Shown: positions 43,251-52,160 of the stretch, piece by piece
How the letters are laid out: every line of letters begins with the position of its first letter
How positions within the stretch are numbered: the stretch's first letter is position 1
Source: Embleya hyalina
GTDB lineage: Bacteria > Actinomycetota > Actinomycetes > Streptomycetales > Streptomycetaceae
NCBI RefSeq assembly: GCF_003967355.1
Contig: NZ_BIFH01000021.1
Span: 193,926-257,925, forward strand
DNA: 64,000 nucleotides
Direction: 5' to 3'
Notes under the pieces: model-generated
Databases searched by the model: none
What the model was told of the DNA's origin: nothing
What the model saw: the letters and a program-made list of their open reading frames with translations, nothing else
Position numbers and translations under genes: made by a program

Positions 43251-43817
43251 TCAGCCGGAGTTCAGCCGCATGGCCAGCAACTGACCCGGCCACGGGGGCT
43301 GGTCGGGGCGTTCGACGGTGAAGGGCGTGACCGGGGTGAAGCCCAGGCTGCGGTATTGGCGGATCAGGGCGCCGTCGTCGCCTCCGTAGCAGTCGACGCG
43401 GATCAGGTCGACGCCGCGGCTCGCCGCCTCTCGGCGGGCGTCCGCGATCAGGGCGGCGCCGACGCCCGCGCCGACGAAGCGGCGGTCGGTGACGAGGAGG
43501 TTGATGAACAACTCGGGTTCGTCGACCGGGTCGATGTACGCGGAGGGCGTGTCGGAGAAGACGCAGCCCCCGGCCGGGACACCGTCGATCTCGGCCAGAC
43601 GGGCGTGTCCTTGGCGGATCACCGACTCGACGCGCGCCTCGCCCCCCGGGCGGGTGGACCACGGTTCGGTGCCCCATTGGCCGGGTCGCCCGGCGGCGGT
43701 CAGCCAGGCCACCGCGCTGTCGAGCATGGTCAGGAAGACCGACACGGCGCCGGTGTCGACGTCGACCGCCCGCACCCGTACCGGCAAACGTGTGCCGTTC
43801 TCGTGTTCCCGTGCCAT
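43251..43817 (-). CDS. GNAT family N-acetyltransferase
   Basis: This 188-residue protein shows the GNAT acetyl-CoA region LFINLLVTDRRFVGAGVGAALIADARREA followed by VDLIRVDCYGGDDGALIRQYRSLGF. The substrate is unknown. The start is the ATG at 43817, chosen because GGAAAGGGG lies just upstream; the frame remains open further upstream but without a ribosome-binding site and into the promoter of the divergent LuxR gene. It is co-transcribed with the NIPSNAP gene. Confidence 0.87.
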   Translation of the reverse strand: MAREHENGTRLPVRVRAVDVDTGAVSVFLTMLDSAVAWLTAAGRPGQWGTEPWSTRPGGEARVESVIRQGHARLAEIDGVPAGGCVFSDTPSAYIDPVDEPELFINLLVTDRRFVGAGVGAALIADARREAASRGVDLIRVDCYGGDDGALIRQYRSLGFTPVTPFTVERPDQPPWPGQLLAMRLNSG

Positions 43818-43951
43818 CGGGGACCCCTTTCCGATCGCCCCGATCCTCGCACGCGACGCGACGCGTGGAACAGGCACGAGGGCGTCGATCGGCGGTCGGT
43901 TCCGTCGCAATACCTGTCGTCGCACTGCGGACGCGGTTGGTTCCAGCGTGT

Positions 43952-43957
43952 TACGTT
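43952..43957 (+). promoter_or_regulatory. Possible -10 element of a leaderless LuxR transcript
   Basis: TACGTT fits TANNNT and ends six bases before the ATG at 43964. There is no Shine-Dalgarno sequence between them, suggesting leaderless translation. No convincing -35 is seen. Confidence 0.3.
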
Positions 43958-43963
43958 CCCGCC

Positions 43964-45028
43964 ATGGCATCGGGTGCTGCAAAGCAAGTCATCGATGGTT
44001 TAAGGGAGTTGGCCGCATCGGGTCGGCCTGCGGCCGAAGTGTTCGCGCGGGCCGACGAACTGCTGCGGAATGTGCTCGGATACGACGCGGTCTGTTGGCA
44101 CACCGCGGATCCCACCACCGGGCTCGTCACCTCCGTGGTGAGCAACGACCTGAGCATGGCGGGGTTTCGCGAGGCCGTGCGGATGGAGGTGTGGCACGAG
44201 GACATCGCCTCCTTCGCCGCGATCCGGCGCAGTGGGGTCCGGGCGGAGACGCTGAGTCGGGCGACTCGGGGGCGGCCGGAACGGGCGATGAGATTCCGGG
44301 AGCAGCTCGCCCCGGCCGGGTTCGGCGACGAATTGCGGATGGTCTTCGACACGCAGGGCGGGCGCTGGGGGTGTGCCGCGTTCATGCGGGGCCGGGAGCA
44401 CGGCCCCTTTCTGGGCCGGCAGCGGGACCTGGCGGATGTCGCCGCGCGGCACATCGGCAACGCGCTGCGGGCCTGCCACGCCGCTCCGGCGTGGGCGCTC
44501 CCGGCGGACCAGACGCCCGCGATGGTGATCCTCGGTCCGTCGAACGGCCTGGTCGCGGCGGATCAGCGGGCCCAGCGGCTGCTCGTCGAACTCGCCGACG
44601 ACTCGTCGGCCGTGATGTCGGTGCCCACCGCCTTCGCGATGGTGTCCGAGCACGCGCGGCGGGCCGCGTCCGGGGCGCTCGCCTCGCAGGTGCCGATTCG
44701 GGTGCGTACCGGGGACGGGCGGTGGTTCGTCCTGCATGCCTCGCTGGTCGACGGTCTCGCCGACGGTCATGTCGGGGTGGTGGCCTCGCCCGCGTCGCCG
44801 GCCGAGACGATGCCGCTGTACCTGGCCGCGTTCGGGTTGACCGGGCGTGAGCAGGAGGTGGCGCTGCAGGCGATCCGCGGTTGTGACACCCGGGAGATCG
44901 CCCGGCTCCTGGCGATGACGCCGTACACGGTCCAGGATCATCTGAAGGCCGTCTTCACCAAGGCCGGGGTGTCCAGTCGCCGGGCGCTGATCGCCCGTGT
45001 CGTACAGGGTGAGCTGCCGCCAAAGTAG
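43964..45028 (+). CDS. LuxR-family transcriptional regulator
   Basis: This 354-residue protein has an N-terminal GAF-like sensory region (residues ~10-170; AEVFARADELLRNVLGYDAVCWHTADPTTG and WGCAAFMRGREHGPFLGRQRDLADVAARHI). A PAS-like middle follows, and a C-terminal LuxR HTH (FGLTGREQEVALQAIRGCDTREIARLLAMTPYTVQDHLKAVFTKAGV). It is a free-standing regulator with unknown ligand. It is divergent from the GNAT-NIPSNAP pair and upstream of the ribosomal protection gene. The start lacks a Shine-Dalgarno site. Confidence 0.88.
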   Translation: MASGAAKQVIDGLRELAASGRPAAEVFARADELLRNVLGYDAVCWHTADPTTGLVTSVVSNDLSMAGFREAVRMEVWHEDIASFAAIRRSGVRAETLSRATRGRPERAMRFREQLAPAGFGDELRMVFDTQGGRWGCAAFMRGREHGPFLGRQRDLADVAARHIGNALRACHAAPAWALPADQTPAMVILGPSNGLVAADQRAQRLLVELADDSSAVMSVPTAFAMVSEHARRAASGALASQVPIRVRTGDGRWFVLHASLVDGLADGHVGVVASPASPAETMPLYLAAFGLTGREQEVALQAIRGCDTREIARLLAMTPYTVQDHLKAVFTKAGVSSRRALIARVVQGELPPK

Positions 45029-45143
45029 CGGTCGTGGGCCGGTGGGCGTGCCCCGGGAAAAGATCGTGGGCGCGCGTCGGGGCGGTGTTAGGGTGCCAGA
45101 CGCACTGTGTCACATGGGATGAGTTCGTTCGGAGAGGAACGTC

Positions 45144-45251
45144 ATGCGCCGAGGGTTCAGCGGTCTCTACGGAATTCGTCCCATCAGTGCAGTCGCGGGA
45201 GCCTCTGGCCGTCATGAACCATCTGAACATCGGGATCCTCGCGCATGTTGA
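45144..45251 (+). CDS. Possible leader peptide overlapping the ribosomal protection gene
   Basis: A 35-codon frame starts at ATG 45144 behind a strong GAGAGGAA. It begins MRRGFSGLYGIRPISAVAG and ends at TGA 45249-45251, 38 bases inside the GTPase gene in another frame. The GTPase start itself has only a distant GGGAG. tet(M)-type genes are known to use short upstream leader frames for attenuation. A regulatory leader is therefore plausible here, but this is inference. Confidence 0.35.
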   Translation: MRRGFSGLYGIRPISAVAGASGRHEPSEHRDPRAC

Positions 45252-47205
45252 CGCGGGGAAGACCAGCCTGACCGAGCGTCTGCTGTTCGACGCGGGAGTG
45301 ATCTCCCGGGTCGGCAGTGTCGACGCCGGCAGTACCCAGACCGACTCGCTCGACCTGGAGCGTCGGCGCGGGATCACCATCCGTTCCGCCGTGGTGGCGT
45401 TTCGGGTGGACGACCTCCAGGTCAATGTCATCGACACCCCCGGCCACTCCGACTTCGTCGCGGAGGTGGAGCGGGCGCTGCGCGTACTCGACGGCGCCGT
45501 GTTGGTGGTGTCCGCGGTGGAGGGCGTGCAGGCCCGAACCCGGGTGTTGATGCGCTCGCTCGCCCGATTGCGGATTCCGGTCCTGGTGTTCGTGAACAAG
45601 ATCGACCGGATGGGCGCGCGCCGCCGGGAGGTACTGGACGCGCTGGCCGCCGAATTGGGGCCCGGCTGCGTCGCGATGGGGTCGGTGGCCGGGATCGGTA
45701 CCGCGGACGCGCGATTCGCGCCGTTCGACGTGGGCAACCCGGGGTTCGCGGAGCGGCTCGCGGAGGCGTTCGCCGACCATGGCGAGTCGTTCGTGGACGC
45801 GTACCTGGACGACCGGATCGTGGTCACGGCGGCGGACTACACGCGCGAACTGCGCCGCCAGGTACGGGAGGCCCGGGTGTACCCGGTGTTCTTCGGCTCC
45901 GCGCTGACCGGGGAGGGGGTCGAGCACCTGGTGCGGGGAATCGCCGCGTGGTTGCCGCGGGTCGAGGCGACGGTGGGGCAAGAGCCTCTGCGGGCGGTCG
46001 TGTTGAAGATCGAGCGGGGGCGCGCGGGGGAGAAGATCGCCTACGTGCGCACCTGGAGCGGGGTGCTTCGGGCGCGGGACTCGGTCGCGCTGTTCCGGCG
46101 CGAACACGGGGGCGGTGTGGTCGAGTCGACCGTGCGGGCCTCCGGGGTGCAGGTCTTCGATCGTGGTACGGGGGTCCGGGACGCGGATGCGACGGCGGGC
46201 ACCATCGCGAAGGTGCGGGGTCTGGCGCAGGCGCGGGTCGGCGATCAACTCGGGTCGGCGGATGGGCTGCCCCGGACCGGACTGTTCGCGCCGCCGACGT
46301 TGGAATCGGAGGTCACGCCCGGGCAACCGGGCGAACGCCCCGCGCTGTTCGCCGCGTTGCAGCGGATGGCCGAGGAGGACCCGATGATCGACGTGCGGGG
46401 CGACGAGGCGTCGGGGGCGATCTCGGTGCGCCTGTACGGCGAGGTGCAGAAGGAGGTGATCGGGTCCACCCTGGCCGAGGAGTTCGGTCTGCGGGTGGCG
46501 TTCGCCGAGTCACGGCCGCTGTACTTCGAGCGCCCGGTGGGGCCGGGTGAGGCGATGGAGGAGATGGACGCGGACGGGCCCACCTACTTCTGGGCCACGG
46601 TCGGTGTGCGGGTCGAGCCGGCGCCGCCGGGGAGTGGGATCGAGCTGCGGTTGGGGGTCGAGTTGGGTGGGCTGCCGCTCGCGTTCCATCGAGCGATCGA
46701 GGAGAGTGCGCGCCGGACGTTGCGGCAGGGGTTGTACGGGTGGGAAGTGCTGGACTGCACGGTGACGGTGACCCGTACCGGGTATTTCAGTCCGGTGAGT
46801 GCGGCGGGGGACTTCCGGAGCGTGACGCCGCTGGTGGTGGCCGATGCGTTGCGGCGGGCCGGGACGCGGGTGTTCGAGCCGACGCATCGGTTCGAGGTGG
46901 AGACTCCGGCGGACTGCCTGGGGGCGGTGTTGTCGGCGCTCTCCGCGGCGCGGGCGGTGCCGGAGGAGCAGGTGGCGCGGGGGGATCGGTTCCTGGTGCG
47001 GGGGAGCCTTCCGGCGGCGATGGTGCATGGGGTTACGGGGCGGTTGCCGGGGCTGACGCGGGGGGAGGGGGTCCTGGTCAGCGAGTTCGAGGATTATCGG
47101 CCGTTCGGGGGGCACCCGATTCCGACCCGGGAGCGTGCGGGGGCGGACCCGTACGACCGTGAGCGCTACATGTTGCACTCCCTGGGACGGGTTCGGGGCG
47201 GCTGA
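45214..47205 (+). CDS. Tet/OtrA-type ribosomal protection GTPase
   Basis: This 663-residue elongation-factor-G-like protein begins MNHLNIGILAHVDAGKTSLTERLLF (G1). It continues with RRRGITIRSAVVAF (switch I), DTPGHSDFVAEVERALRVLDGAVLVVSAVEG (G3) and NKIDRMGARR (G4). The N-terminus and the length near 660 match Tet(M)/Otr(A) proteins rather than true EF-G. Such proteins free ribosomes from tetracyclines. No biosynthetic cluster is visible in the window, so the gene may give intrinsic tolerance or act as a general ribosome-rescue factor. The start is set by the family N-terminus. Confidence 0.88.
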   Translation: MNHLNIGILAHVDAGKTSLTERLLFDAGVISRVGSVDAGSTQTDSLDLERRRGITIRSAVVAFRVDDLQVNVIDTPGHSDFVAEVERALRVLDGAVLVVSAVEGVQARTRVLMRSLARLRIPVLVFVNKIDRMGARRREVLDALAAELGPGCVAMGSVAGIGTADARFAPFDVGNPGFAERLAEAFADHGESFVDAYLDDRIVVTAADYTRELRRQVREARVYPVFFGSALTGEGVEHLVRGIAAWLPRVEATVGQEPLRAVVLKIERGRAGEKIAYVRTWSGVLRARDSVALFRREHGGGVVESTVRASGVQVFDRGTGVRDADATAGTIAKVRGLAQARVGDQLGSADGLPRTGLFAPPTLESEVTPGQPGERPALFAALQRMAEEDPMIDVRGDEASGAISVRLYGEVQKEVIGSTLAEEFGLRVAFAESRPLYFERPVGPGEAMEEMDADGPTYFWATVGVRVEPAPPGSGIELRLGVELGGLPLAFHRAIEESARRTLRQGLYGWEVLDCTVTVTRTGYFSPVSAAGDFRSVTPLVVADALRRAGTRVFEPTHRFEVETPADCLGAVLSALSAARAVPEEQVARGDRFLVRGSLPAAMVHGVTGRLPGLTRGEGVLVSEFEDYRPFGGHPIPTRERAGADPYDRERYMLHSLGRVRGG

Positions 47206-47221
47206 GGTCGCGGGTTGACCC

Positions 47222-47660
47222 GGCTCGGGTGTCCTCAGGCGCCGGACGGGCTGGGTTGGGTGCGCCCAGTGCCGGAGGCCGCGGTTTGGTGGTGGCCTGC
47301 GGCCCGGGCGTCCTCAAGCGCCGGACGGGCTGGTTCGGGTTGGGTGCACCCGGTGGGGGCTGTGGTTTGGCCTCCGGCCGGGTGTCCTCAGGCGCCGGAC
47401 GGGCTGATTGTTTCGGTGTCGCGAGTGTCGGGGGCTGCGGTTTGGTGGTGGCTTGCGGCTCGGGTGTCCTCAAGCGCCGGACGGGCTGGTTCGGGTTGGG
47501 TGCACCCGGTGGGGGCTGTGGTTTGGCCTCCGGCCGGGTGTGCTCAGGCGTCGGACGGGCTGACGTGTTTGGGTGCTGCGGATGTTGGAGGCCGCGGGTT
47601 GGTGGTGGTCTCCGGCTCGGTGTGCTCAGGTGCCGGACGGGGTGGTTGTTTCGGTGTTGT
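47222..47660. repeat. Tandem array of a ~77-bp repeat built on CTCA(A/G)GCGCCGGACGGGCTG
   Basis: Six copies of the core (T)CCTCA(A/G)GCGCCGGACGGGCTG-like sequence start near 47230, 47309, 47383, 47463, 47539 and 47620, spaced 74-81 bases. Copies two and four belong to a larger, nearly identical unit offset by 154 bases (about 47310-47405 versus 47464-47559). The array fills the space between two convergent genes. The core resembles a motif dispersed in intergenic DNA of many Streptomyces; here it is in tandem. Open frames within it are repetitive and not credible genes. Confidence 0.85.
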
Positions 47661-47693
47661 GGGCTGCGGTTGGTGGCCTCTGGGGTGGTGTTT

Positions 47694-48713
47694 TCATGCG
47701 TTGGACCCGGTGGGGGCTGCTGTTGTGGAGGCTCTTGCCACCAGGCGGGGGGCGAAGCGGTGGTCTACGTGGGGGACGTGGTAGCCCTGGAGTTGTTGCC
47801 ACATGGCTGTGGCGATCGCGGTGGACATTTGTTCTATGGGTTGTTGGATCGTGCTCAGTGGGGGGTCGCTGTGGGCGGCCAGGTATGAGTCGTCGTAGCC
47901 GACTACCGAGACGTCGGTCGGGACGTGGCGGCCGGATTCTCGGGCGGCGGAGATCGCGCCGAGGGCCATCAGGTCGCTGCCGGTGATGATCGCCGTGGCG
48001 CCGGCGTCCAGGAGGCGGCGGGCCGCGGCCTGGCCGCCGGTGATCGAGTAGGTGGACTCCACGTAGAGCGCGTCGTCGCAGCCGCCGAACGTCGCGGTCA
48101 TCGCCGCGCGATAGCCGGCCAGGCGGTGGCGGGAGGGGCGGTAGAACTCCTCGCCGCCGGCCAGCGCGATCCGGGTGTGCCCGAGGCTGTGCAGGTGCGC
48201 CACCGCCATCGCCGCGCCGGCCGCCTCGTCCGTGGTGACCGTGGACACCGGCAGGCCCGGTACGCCGCCGTTGACCAGCACCATCGCCACGTGCTTCCCG
48301 TGCAGGTGCCAGTAGAAGCCGTGGTCGGCCTCGGGGTTCGCGTGCCGTCCGGAGACCAGGACCAGTCCCTCGATGCCACGCCGTAACAGCGTTTCGATGT
48401 AGTCCAGCTCGGTCGGTCCGTGCTTCGTGGAGCTGCCGATCAGGGCGGTCACCCCGTACTGGCTCAGCCGTGCCTCCACCGCGCCGGCCAGCAGGGCGAA
48501 GGCGGGGTTCTCCAGCTCCGGCACGATGATGCCGACGAAGGGTTGGCCGACCGGGGCCGGCGCGACCATGCCCTGCTCGCGAATCGCCGCCAGGACCCGG
48601 GTCCTGGTGTGTTCGGCGACCCCCGGTTTGTCGTTGAGGACCCGGCTGACGGTCGCCGCGCTCACCCCGATCCGGTCGGCGATCCTGCGGACCGATAGGC
48701 GGTCTGGTGTCAC
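47694..48713 (-). CDS. LacI-family repressor of the maltose operon (MalR-like)
   Basis: This 339-residue protein has an N-terminal LacI HTH (SVRRIADRIGVSAATVSRVLNDKPGVAEHTRTRVLAAI) and a periplasmic-binding-like C-domain (FVGIIVPELENPAFALLAGAVEARL ... TAIITGSDLMALGAI ... VGYDDSYLAAHSDPPLSTIQQP). Inducer binding releases operator DNA. GTG 48713 is chosen because AGAGAGGTGA lies upstream and it fits the HTH N-terminus. It is divergent from the maltose/maltodextrin operon it most likely controls. Confidence 0.92.
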   Translation of the reverse strand: MTPDRLSVRRIADRIGVSAATVSRVLNDKPGVAEHTRTRVLAAIREQGMVAPAPVGQPFVGIIVPELENPAFALLAGAVEARLSQYGVTALIGSSTKHGPTELDYIETLLRRGIEGLVLVSGRHANPEADHGFYWHLHGKHVAMVLVNGGVPGLPVSTVTTDEAAGAAMAVAHLHSLGHTRIALAGGEEFYRPSRHRLAGYRAAMTATFGGCDDALYVESTYSITGGQAAARRLLDAGATAIITGSDLMALGAISAARESGRHVPTDVSVVGYDDSYLAAHSDPPLSTIQQPIEQMSTAIATAMWQQLQGYHVPHVDHRFAPRLVARASTTAAPTGSNA

Positions 48714-48768
48714 GCGATGGTCACCTCTCTTCGGCGGATACAGCGCACGGGGGACACGCACACGCTAG

Positions 48769-48825
48769 CGAAACGTGTTTCGTCGTTGCAACAAAATCTT
48801 TGAAACATGTTGCAGAGTGTTGCAG
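48769..48825. promoter_or_regulatory. Operator region between the LacI gene and the maltose operon
   Basis: CGAAACGTGTTTCG (48769-48782) is a perfect palindrome of LacI-operator type. It is followed by TTGCAACA (48786-48793) and two direct TGTTGCAG copies (48808-48815 and 48818-48825) spaced ten bases apart. TGCAACA and TGTTGCA are also mutually inverted. TTGCAG-type elements are known MalR sites in Streptomyces amylase promoters. The position between divergent genes supports repression of both. Confidence 0.7.
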
Positions 48826-48897
48826 TCGTCAATGTCGAGCTTTTACGCTCCTCGGCATTCGACCTGATGAACGGCACGTTTCGGAGTCGCAAACACC

Positions 48898-50700
48898 ATG
48901 CACCCACCGGAAACACTCTGTAACACAGTGGCACATCACGACGGTTCGCCGGGCTATGTGAGCAACCCGTCGCCGCAACCGGGCGACCGCGTCGAGCTGT
49001 TGGTGCGCGGCCGCACCGACGCCGGCACCAAGCGGGTACACGTGCGCACCAAGCTCGACGGCGAACCGGTGTTCACCGAGGCCCGGGTGGATCGGGTGGA
49101 CGGCGACGAGACCTGGTGGCGGGTCGAGGTCGAGGTCGGCAGCACCGAGTTCGGCTACCGCTTCCTGCTCGACACCCCGACCGGCAACCGCTGGCTGACC
49201 GGCGCCGGCATCGCCTCGCGCGACGTGCCCGACACCGGCGACTTCACCCTCACCACCCACCCGGCGCCGCCCGCCTGGGCCGCCGACGCGGTCGTGTACC
49301 AGATCTTCCCGGACCGCTTCGCCCGCTCCGCCCGGCAGAGCGACATCCTCCCGGACTGGGCCACTCCGGCCGCCTGGGACGATCCCGTCCCGTGGGGCAC
49401 CCCGGGCGCGCTCCAGCAGATCTACGGCGGCGACCTGTGGGGTGTGCTCGACCGGCTCGACCACATCCGGGGGCTGGGCGCCAACGTCCTCTACCTCACC
49501 CCGTTCTTCCCGGCCCGCTCCAACCACCGCTACGACGCGACCACCTTCGACCGGGTCGACCCGCTGCTCGGCGGCGACGAGGCGCTGCGGGCGCTGACCG
49601 CCGAGGCGCACCGGCGCGGCATGCGGGTGATCGGCGACCTGACGCTCAATCACTCCGGGGACGGGCACGAGTGGTTCCGGCGCGGACAGGCCGAACCGGA
49701 CTCCGCCGAGGCGGGTTTCTACTACTTCGACGGCGCGGATCGAGGCCGCTACGCCTCGTTCTGTGGGGTCGATACGCTGCCGAAGTTCGACCACGCCTCC
49801 GCCGAGCTGCGGGCGCGGTTGTACGAAGGTGCGGGTTCCGTGGTGGCCCGCTACCCGCGGGACTTCGGCCTGGACGGCTGGCGGATCGACGTCGCCCAGT
49901 CGGCCGGCCGCCATGGCACCCAGGACCGCAACGCCGAAGTGGCCCGCGCCACCCGCGCCACGCTGAACGCCGCCGCGCCGGACACGCTGCTCTTGGCCGA
50001 GCACCAGCACGACGCCTCCGCGTCGCTGCGCGGCGACGGCTGGCAGGGCACGATGGCCTACTCCGGCTTCACCCGGCCGGTCTGGGGGTGGCTCGCCGAC
50101 GCGCCGCTCACCGAGTTCTGGGGCGTGCCCGGGCCGATCCCGGGCTACGGCGGCGCCGATCTGGCCGCCGTCATGCGGGACTTCGCCGCCCTGCTGCCCT
50201 GGCGCTCGTACACCCACAACCTGACCCTGCTCGACTCGCACGACACCCAGCGCTTCCGCTCGATGGCCGGCCGCGAACGCCAACACCTGGGCGCCGCACT
50301 GCTGTTCACCCTGCCGGGCCTGCCGATGGTGTTCGCCGGCGACGAGGTCGGCGTGGAAGGGGTGCATCTGGAGGACGGCCGCCGGCCGTTCCCGTGGGAC
50401 CCCGCGCGCTGGGACCACGACACCCACCGCGTCTACCGCGACCTGATCGCGCTGCGGCGCGGACACCGGGCCCTGCGCGAGGGCGGCCTGCGCTGGCTGC
50501 ACTGCGCCGCCGACACCGTGTTGTTCGAGCGGTGGTTGCCCGAGGAGACGCTGCTCGTCCAGGTCGACCGCGCCTCGCACACCCCGGTCGCCGCCCCGGT
50601 CGCCGCGCGGAGCCTGACCGGCGGACCCGACCTGCGCCCCGGCGAGCCGATGCCCGCCGACGGACCGGCCTTCCACGTCTGGCGGGTGGAGCGCCCGTGA
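48898..50700 (+). CDS. GH13 alpha-amylase family glycosidase (neopullulanase/cyclomaltodextrinase-like)
   Basis: This 600-residue protein has an N-terminal beta domain (residues ~20-115) before the barrel, as in GH13_20-type enzymes. The barrel opens WAADAVVYQIFPDRFARS. Conserved regions: DLTLNHSGDGHEW, nucleophile Asp ~331 in DGWRIDVAQS, acid Glu ~368 in LLLAEHQ, and Asp ~449 in LLDSHDTQRF. No signal peptide is seen, so it probably degrades imported maltodextrins in the cytoplasm. The ATG at 48898 has a weak ribosome-binding site; GTG 48928 is an alternative. First gene of the operon. Confidence 0.9.
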   Translation: MHPPETLCNTVAHHDGSPGYVSNPSPQPGDRVELLVRGRTDAGTKRVHVRTKLDGEPVFTEARVDRVDGDETWWRVEVEVGSTEFGYRFLLDTPTGNRWLTGAGIASRDVPDTGDFTLTTHPAPPAWAADAVVYQIFPDRFARSARQSDILPDWATPAAWDDPVPWGTPGALQQIYGGDLWGVLDRLDHIRGLGANVLYLTPFFPARSNHRYDATTFDRVDPLLGGDEALRALTAEAHRRGMRVIGDLTLNHSGDGHEWFRRGQAEPDSAEAGFYYFDGADRGRYASFCGVDTLPKFDHASAELRARLYEGAGSVVARYPRDFGLDGWRIDVAQSAGRHGTQDRNAEVARATRATLNAAAPDTLLLAEHQHDASASLRGDGWQGTMAYSGFTRPVWGWLADAPLTEFWGVPGPIPGYGGADLAAVMRDFAALLPWRSYTHNLTLLDSHDTQRFRSMAGRERQHLGAALLFTLPGLPMVFAGDEVGVEGVHLEDGRRPFPWDPARWDHDTHRVYRDLIALRRGHRALREGGLRWLHCAADTVLFERWLPEETLLVQVDRASHTPVAAPVAARSLTGGPDLRPGEPMPADGPAFHVWRVERP

Positions 50701-52160
50701 CCCGAACCGAGCCTTTTGCCCCCGCCCCCACCCCGGGAGAGTCACCCCGCATGTCCCTGCCCCCGAACACCGGCGGCGTGATCGAGACGTTGTCGAACGT
50801 GCGCTCGACGCACCTGGACAACGTCCGCGACGTCCACGTGTACCTGCCGCCCGGCTACGACCGGCAGGCCGGACCGTACCCCGTGGTCTGGCTGCACGAC
50901 GGGCAACACGTGTTCGCCCGCACCGGCCTGGAACCCAGTTGGCGGGTCGAGGAGACCCTGGACCGGCTGATCGCCGCCGGCCTGCTGCCGCCGCTGATCG
51001 CGGTGGCCGTGGACAACGGACGCGACGACCGCGGCGCCGAGTACAGCCACTACGTGCCCTACCCGCGCGATCCGCGCGCGTTGTCCCGGGGCGAGTCGTA
51101 CGAGCGTTTCCTGATCGAGGAACTGCGCCCGCTGATCGCGGACCGGTACCCGATCACCGACGACCCGGCGCACACCGCCGTGCTCGGCTCCTCGATGGGC
51201 GGCCTGGTCAGCTACCACCTGGCGTTTCGCCGCCCCGACGTGTTCGGCCTGGCCGGAGTGCTCTCGCCGTTCCTGGTCTTCGTCGACCCGATCACCCTCG
51301 CCGAGACACCGGTGCACCACCGGCAGACCGCGCGCGGCCCGGCCCGGATCTGGATCGACATCGGCGGCATGGAGGGCCTGATCACCGTGCGGCACACCCG
51401 CGACCTGGTCGACCACCTCGTCACCGATCTCGGCTACGCGCCGGACCGCGAGGTGCGCTTCCACGAGGATCCGCAGGCGCCGCACCACGAGAGCGCCTGG
51501 GCCCGGCGGGTGGGCAGCGCGCTGCTGCACCTGTTCGGCGACGCCGACCTCCCGCTGGTCGAACTGACCATGCCCGAGCGGCCCGCGGTGGCCACCGGAC
51601 AGGCCGACGTGAGTGTGGCGCCGGTGGGCGTGCGCGCCGACGGCTGCACCTACTCGGTGCTGGACGCCGCGCTCTCCTGGACCCCCGCCGACGCGCTGCG
51701 CCCGCTCGGCCTGGCCCGGGTCACCCCCGGCCGGCCCGGGCCCGTCGCGCTGACCGCGACGGCCGGCGGCCATACCGCCGAGGGCACGTTGGAGGTGGTC
51801 GAGGGCGGCGCCGACGCGCTGTTGGAGGTCACCGTGACCACCGCCGCCGACCTGCCCGCCGACGAGACCGTGTACTACTCCGGCCTGGTCACCACCCGCG
51901 TCGCCGCCGGCGTCCACCACGGCACCTGGCGGCTGCCGCGCGGGGTGGGCCTGAACGGCGCGGTCGGGCGCGGCTGGCGCTGCGACGGCCTCGCCGAGGA
52001 CGGCACCCCGATCCGCGACCCCTTCCACCACGACGGCGACCGCCGGCTCACCGTGCACGTCCCCGCCTGGACCGACCCGAACGCGCGGACCCCCGCGACG
52101 CCCGCCGCCGACCCCGCGCCCGAAACCGACGCGACCGCACCCATCGAGGAGACCCCGTGA
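50697..52160 (+). CDS. Putative esterase (esterase D/Fes-like alpha/beta hydrolase)
   Basis: This 487-residue protein starts at GTG 50697 (GTGA overlap); ATG 50751 behind GGGAGAG is an alternative. Residues ~35-285 are an alpha/beta hydrolase: VWLHDGQHVF (oxyanion region), VLGSSMGGLVSYHLAFRRPDVF with nucleophile Ser ~166, and EDPQAPHHESAWARRV with the catalytic His. The C-terminal ~200 residues are two beta-sandwich-like segments and a Pro/Ala/Thr tail. An esterase inside a maltose operon is unusual; it may remove acyl groups from modified oligosaccharides, which is inference. No signal peptide is evident. Confidence 0.8.
   Translation: MTRTEPFAPAPTPGESPRMSLPPNTGGVIETLSNVRSTHLDNVRDVHVYLPPGYDRQAGPYPVVWLHDGQHVFARTGLEPSWRVEETLDRLIAAGLLPPLIAVAVDNGRDDRGAEYSHYVPYPRDPRALSRGESYERFLIEELRPLIADRYPITDDPAHTAVLGSSMGGLVSYHLAFRRPDVFGLAGVLSPFLVFVDPITLAETPVHHRQTARGPARIWIDIGGMEGLITVRHTRDLVDHLVTDLGYAPDREVRFHEDPQAPHHESAWARRVGSALLHLFGDADLPLVELTMPERPAVATGQADVSVAPVGVRADGCTYSVLDAALSWTPADALRPLGLARVTPGRPGPVALTATAGGHTAEGTLEVVEGGADALLEVTVTTAADLPADETVYYSGLVTTRVAAGVHHGTWRLPRGVGLNGAVGRGWRCDGLAEDGTPIRDPFHHDGDRRLTVHVPAWTDPNARTPATPAADPAPETDATAPIEETP

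Noticed and set aside
47222..47888. Several 190-220-codon plus-strand frames across the tandem repeats
   Set aside because: They are translations of the DNA repeat (GLGAPGGGCGLASGRV-type units) and run into the opposite-strand LacI gene.
50233..50244. Apparent loss of Asn in the NHD motif of the first GH13 enzyme (SHD instead)
   Set aside because: DSHDT/GSHDT variants are normal in neopullulanase and cyclomaltodextrinase relatives, and the catalytic Asp is present.
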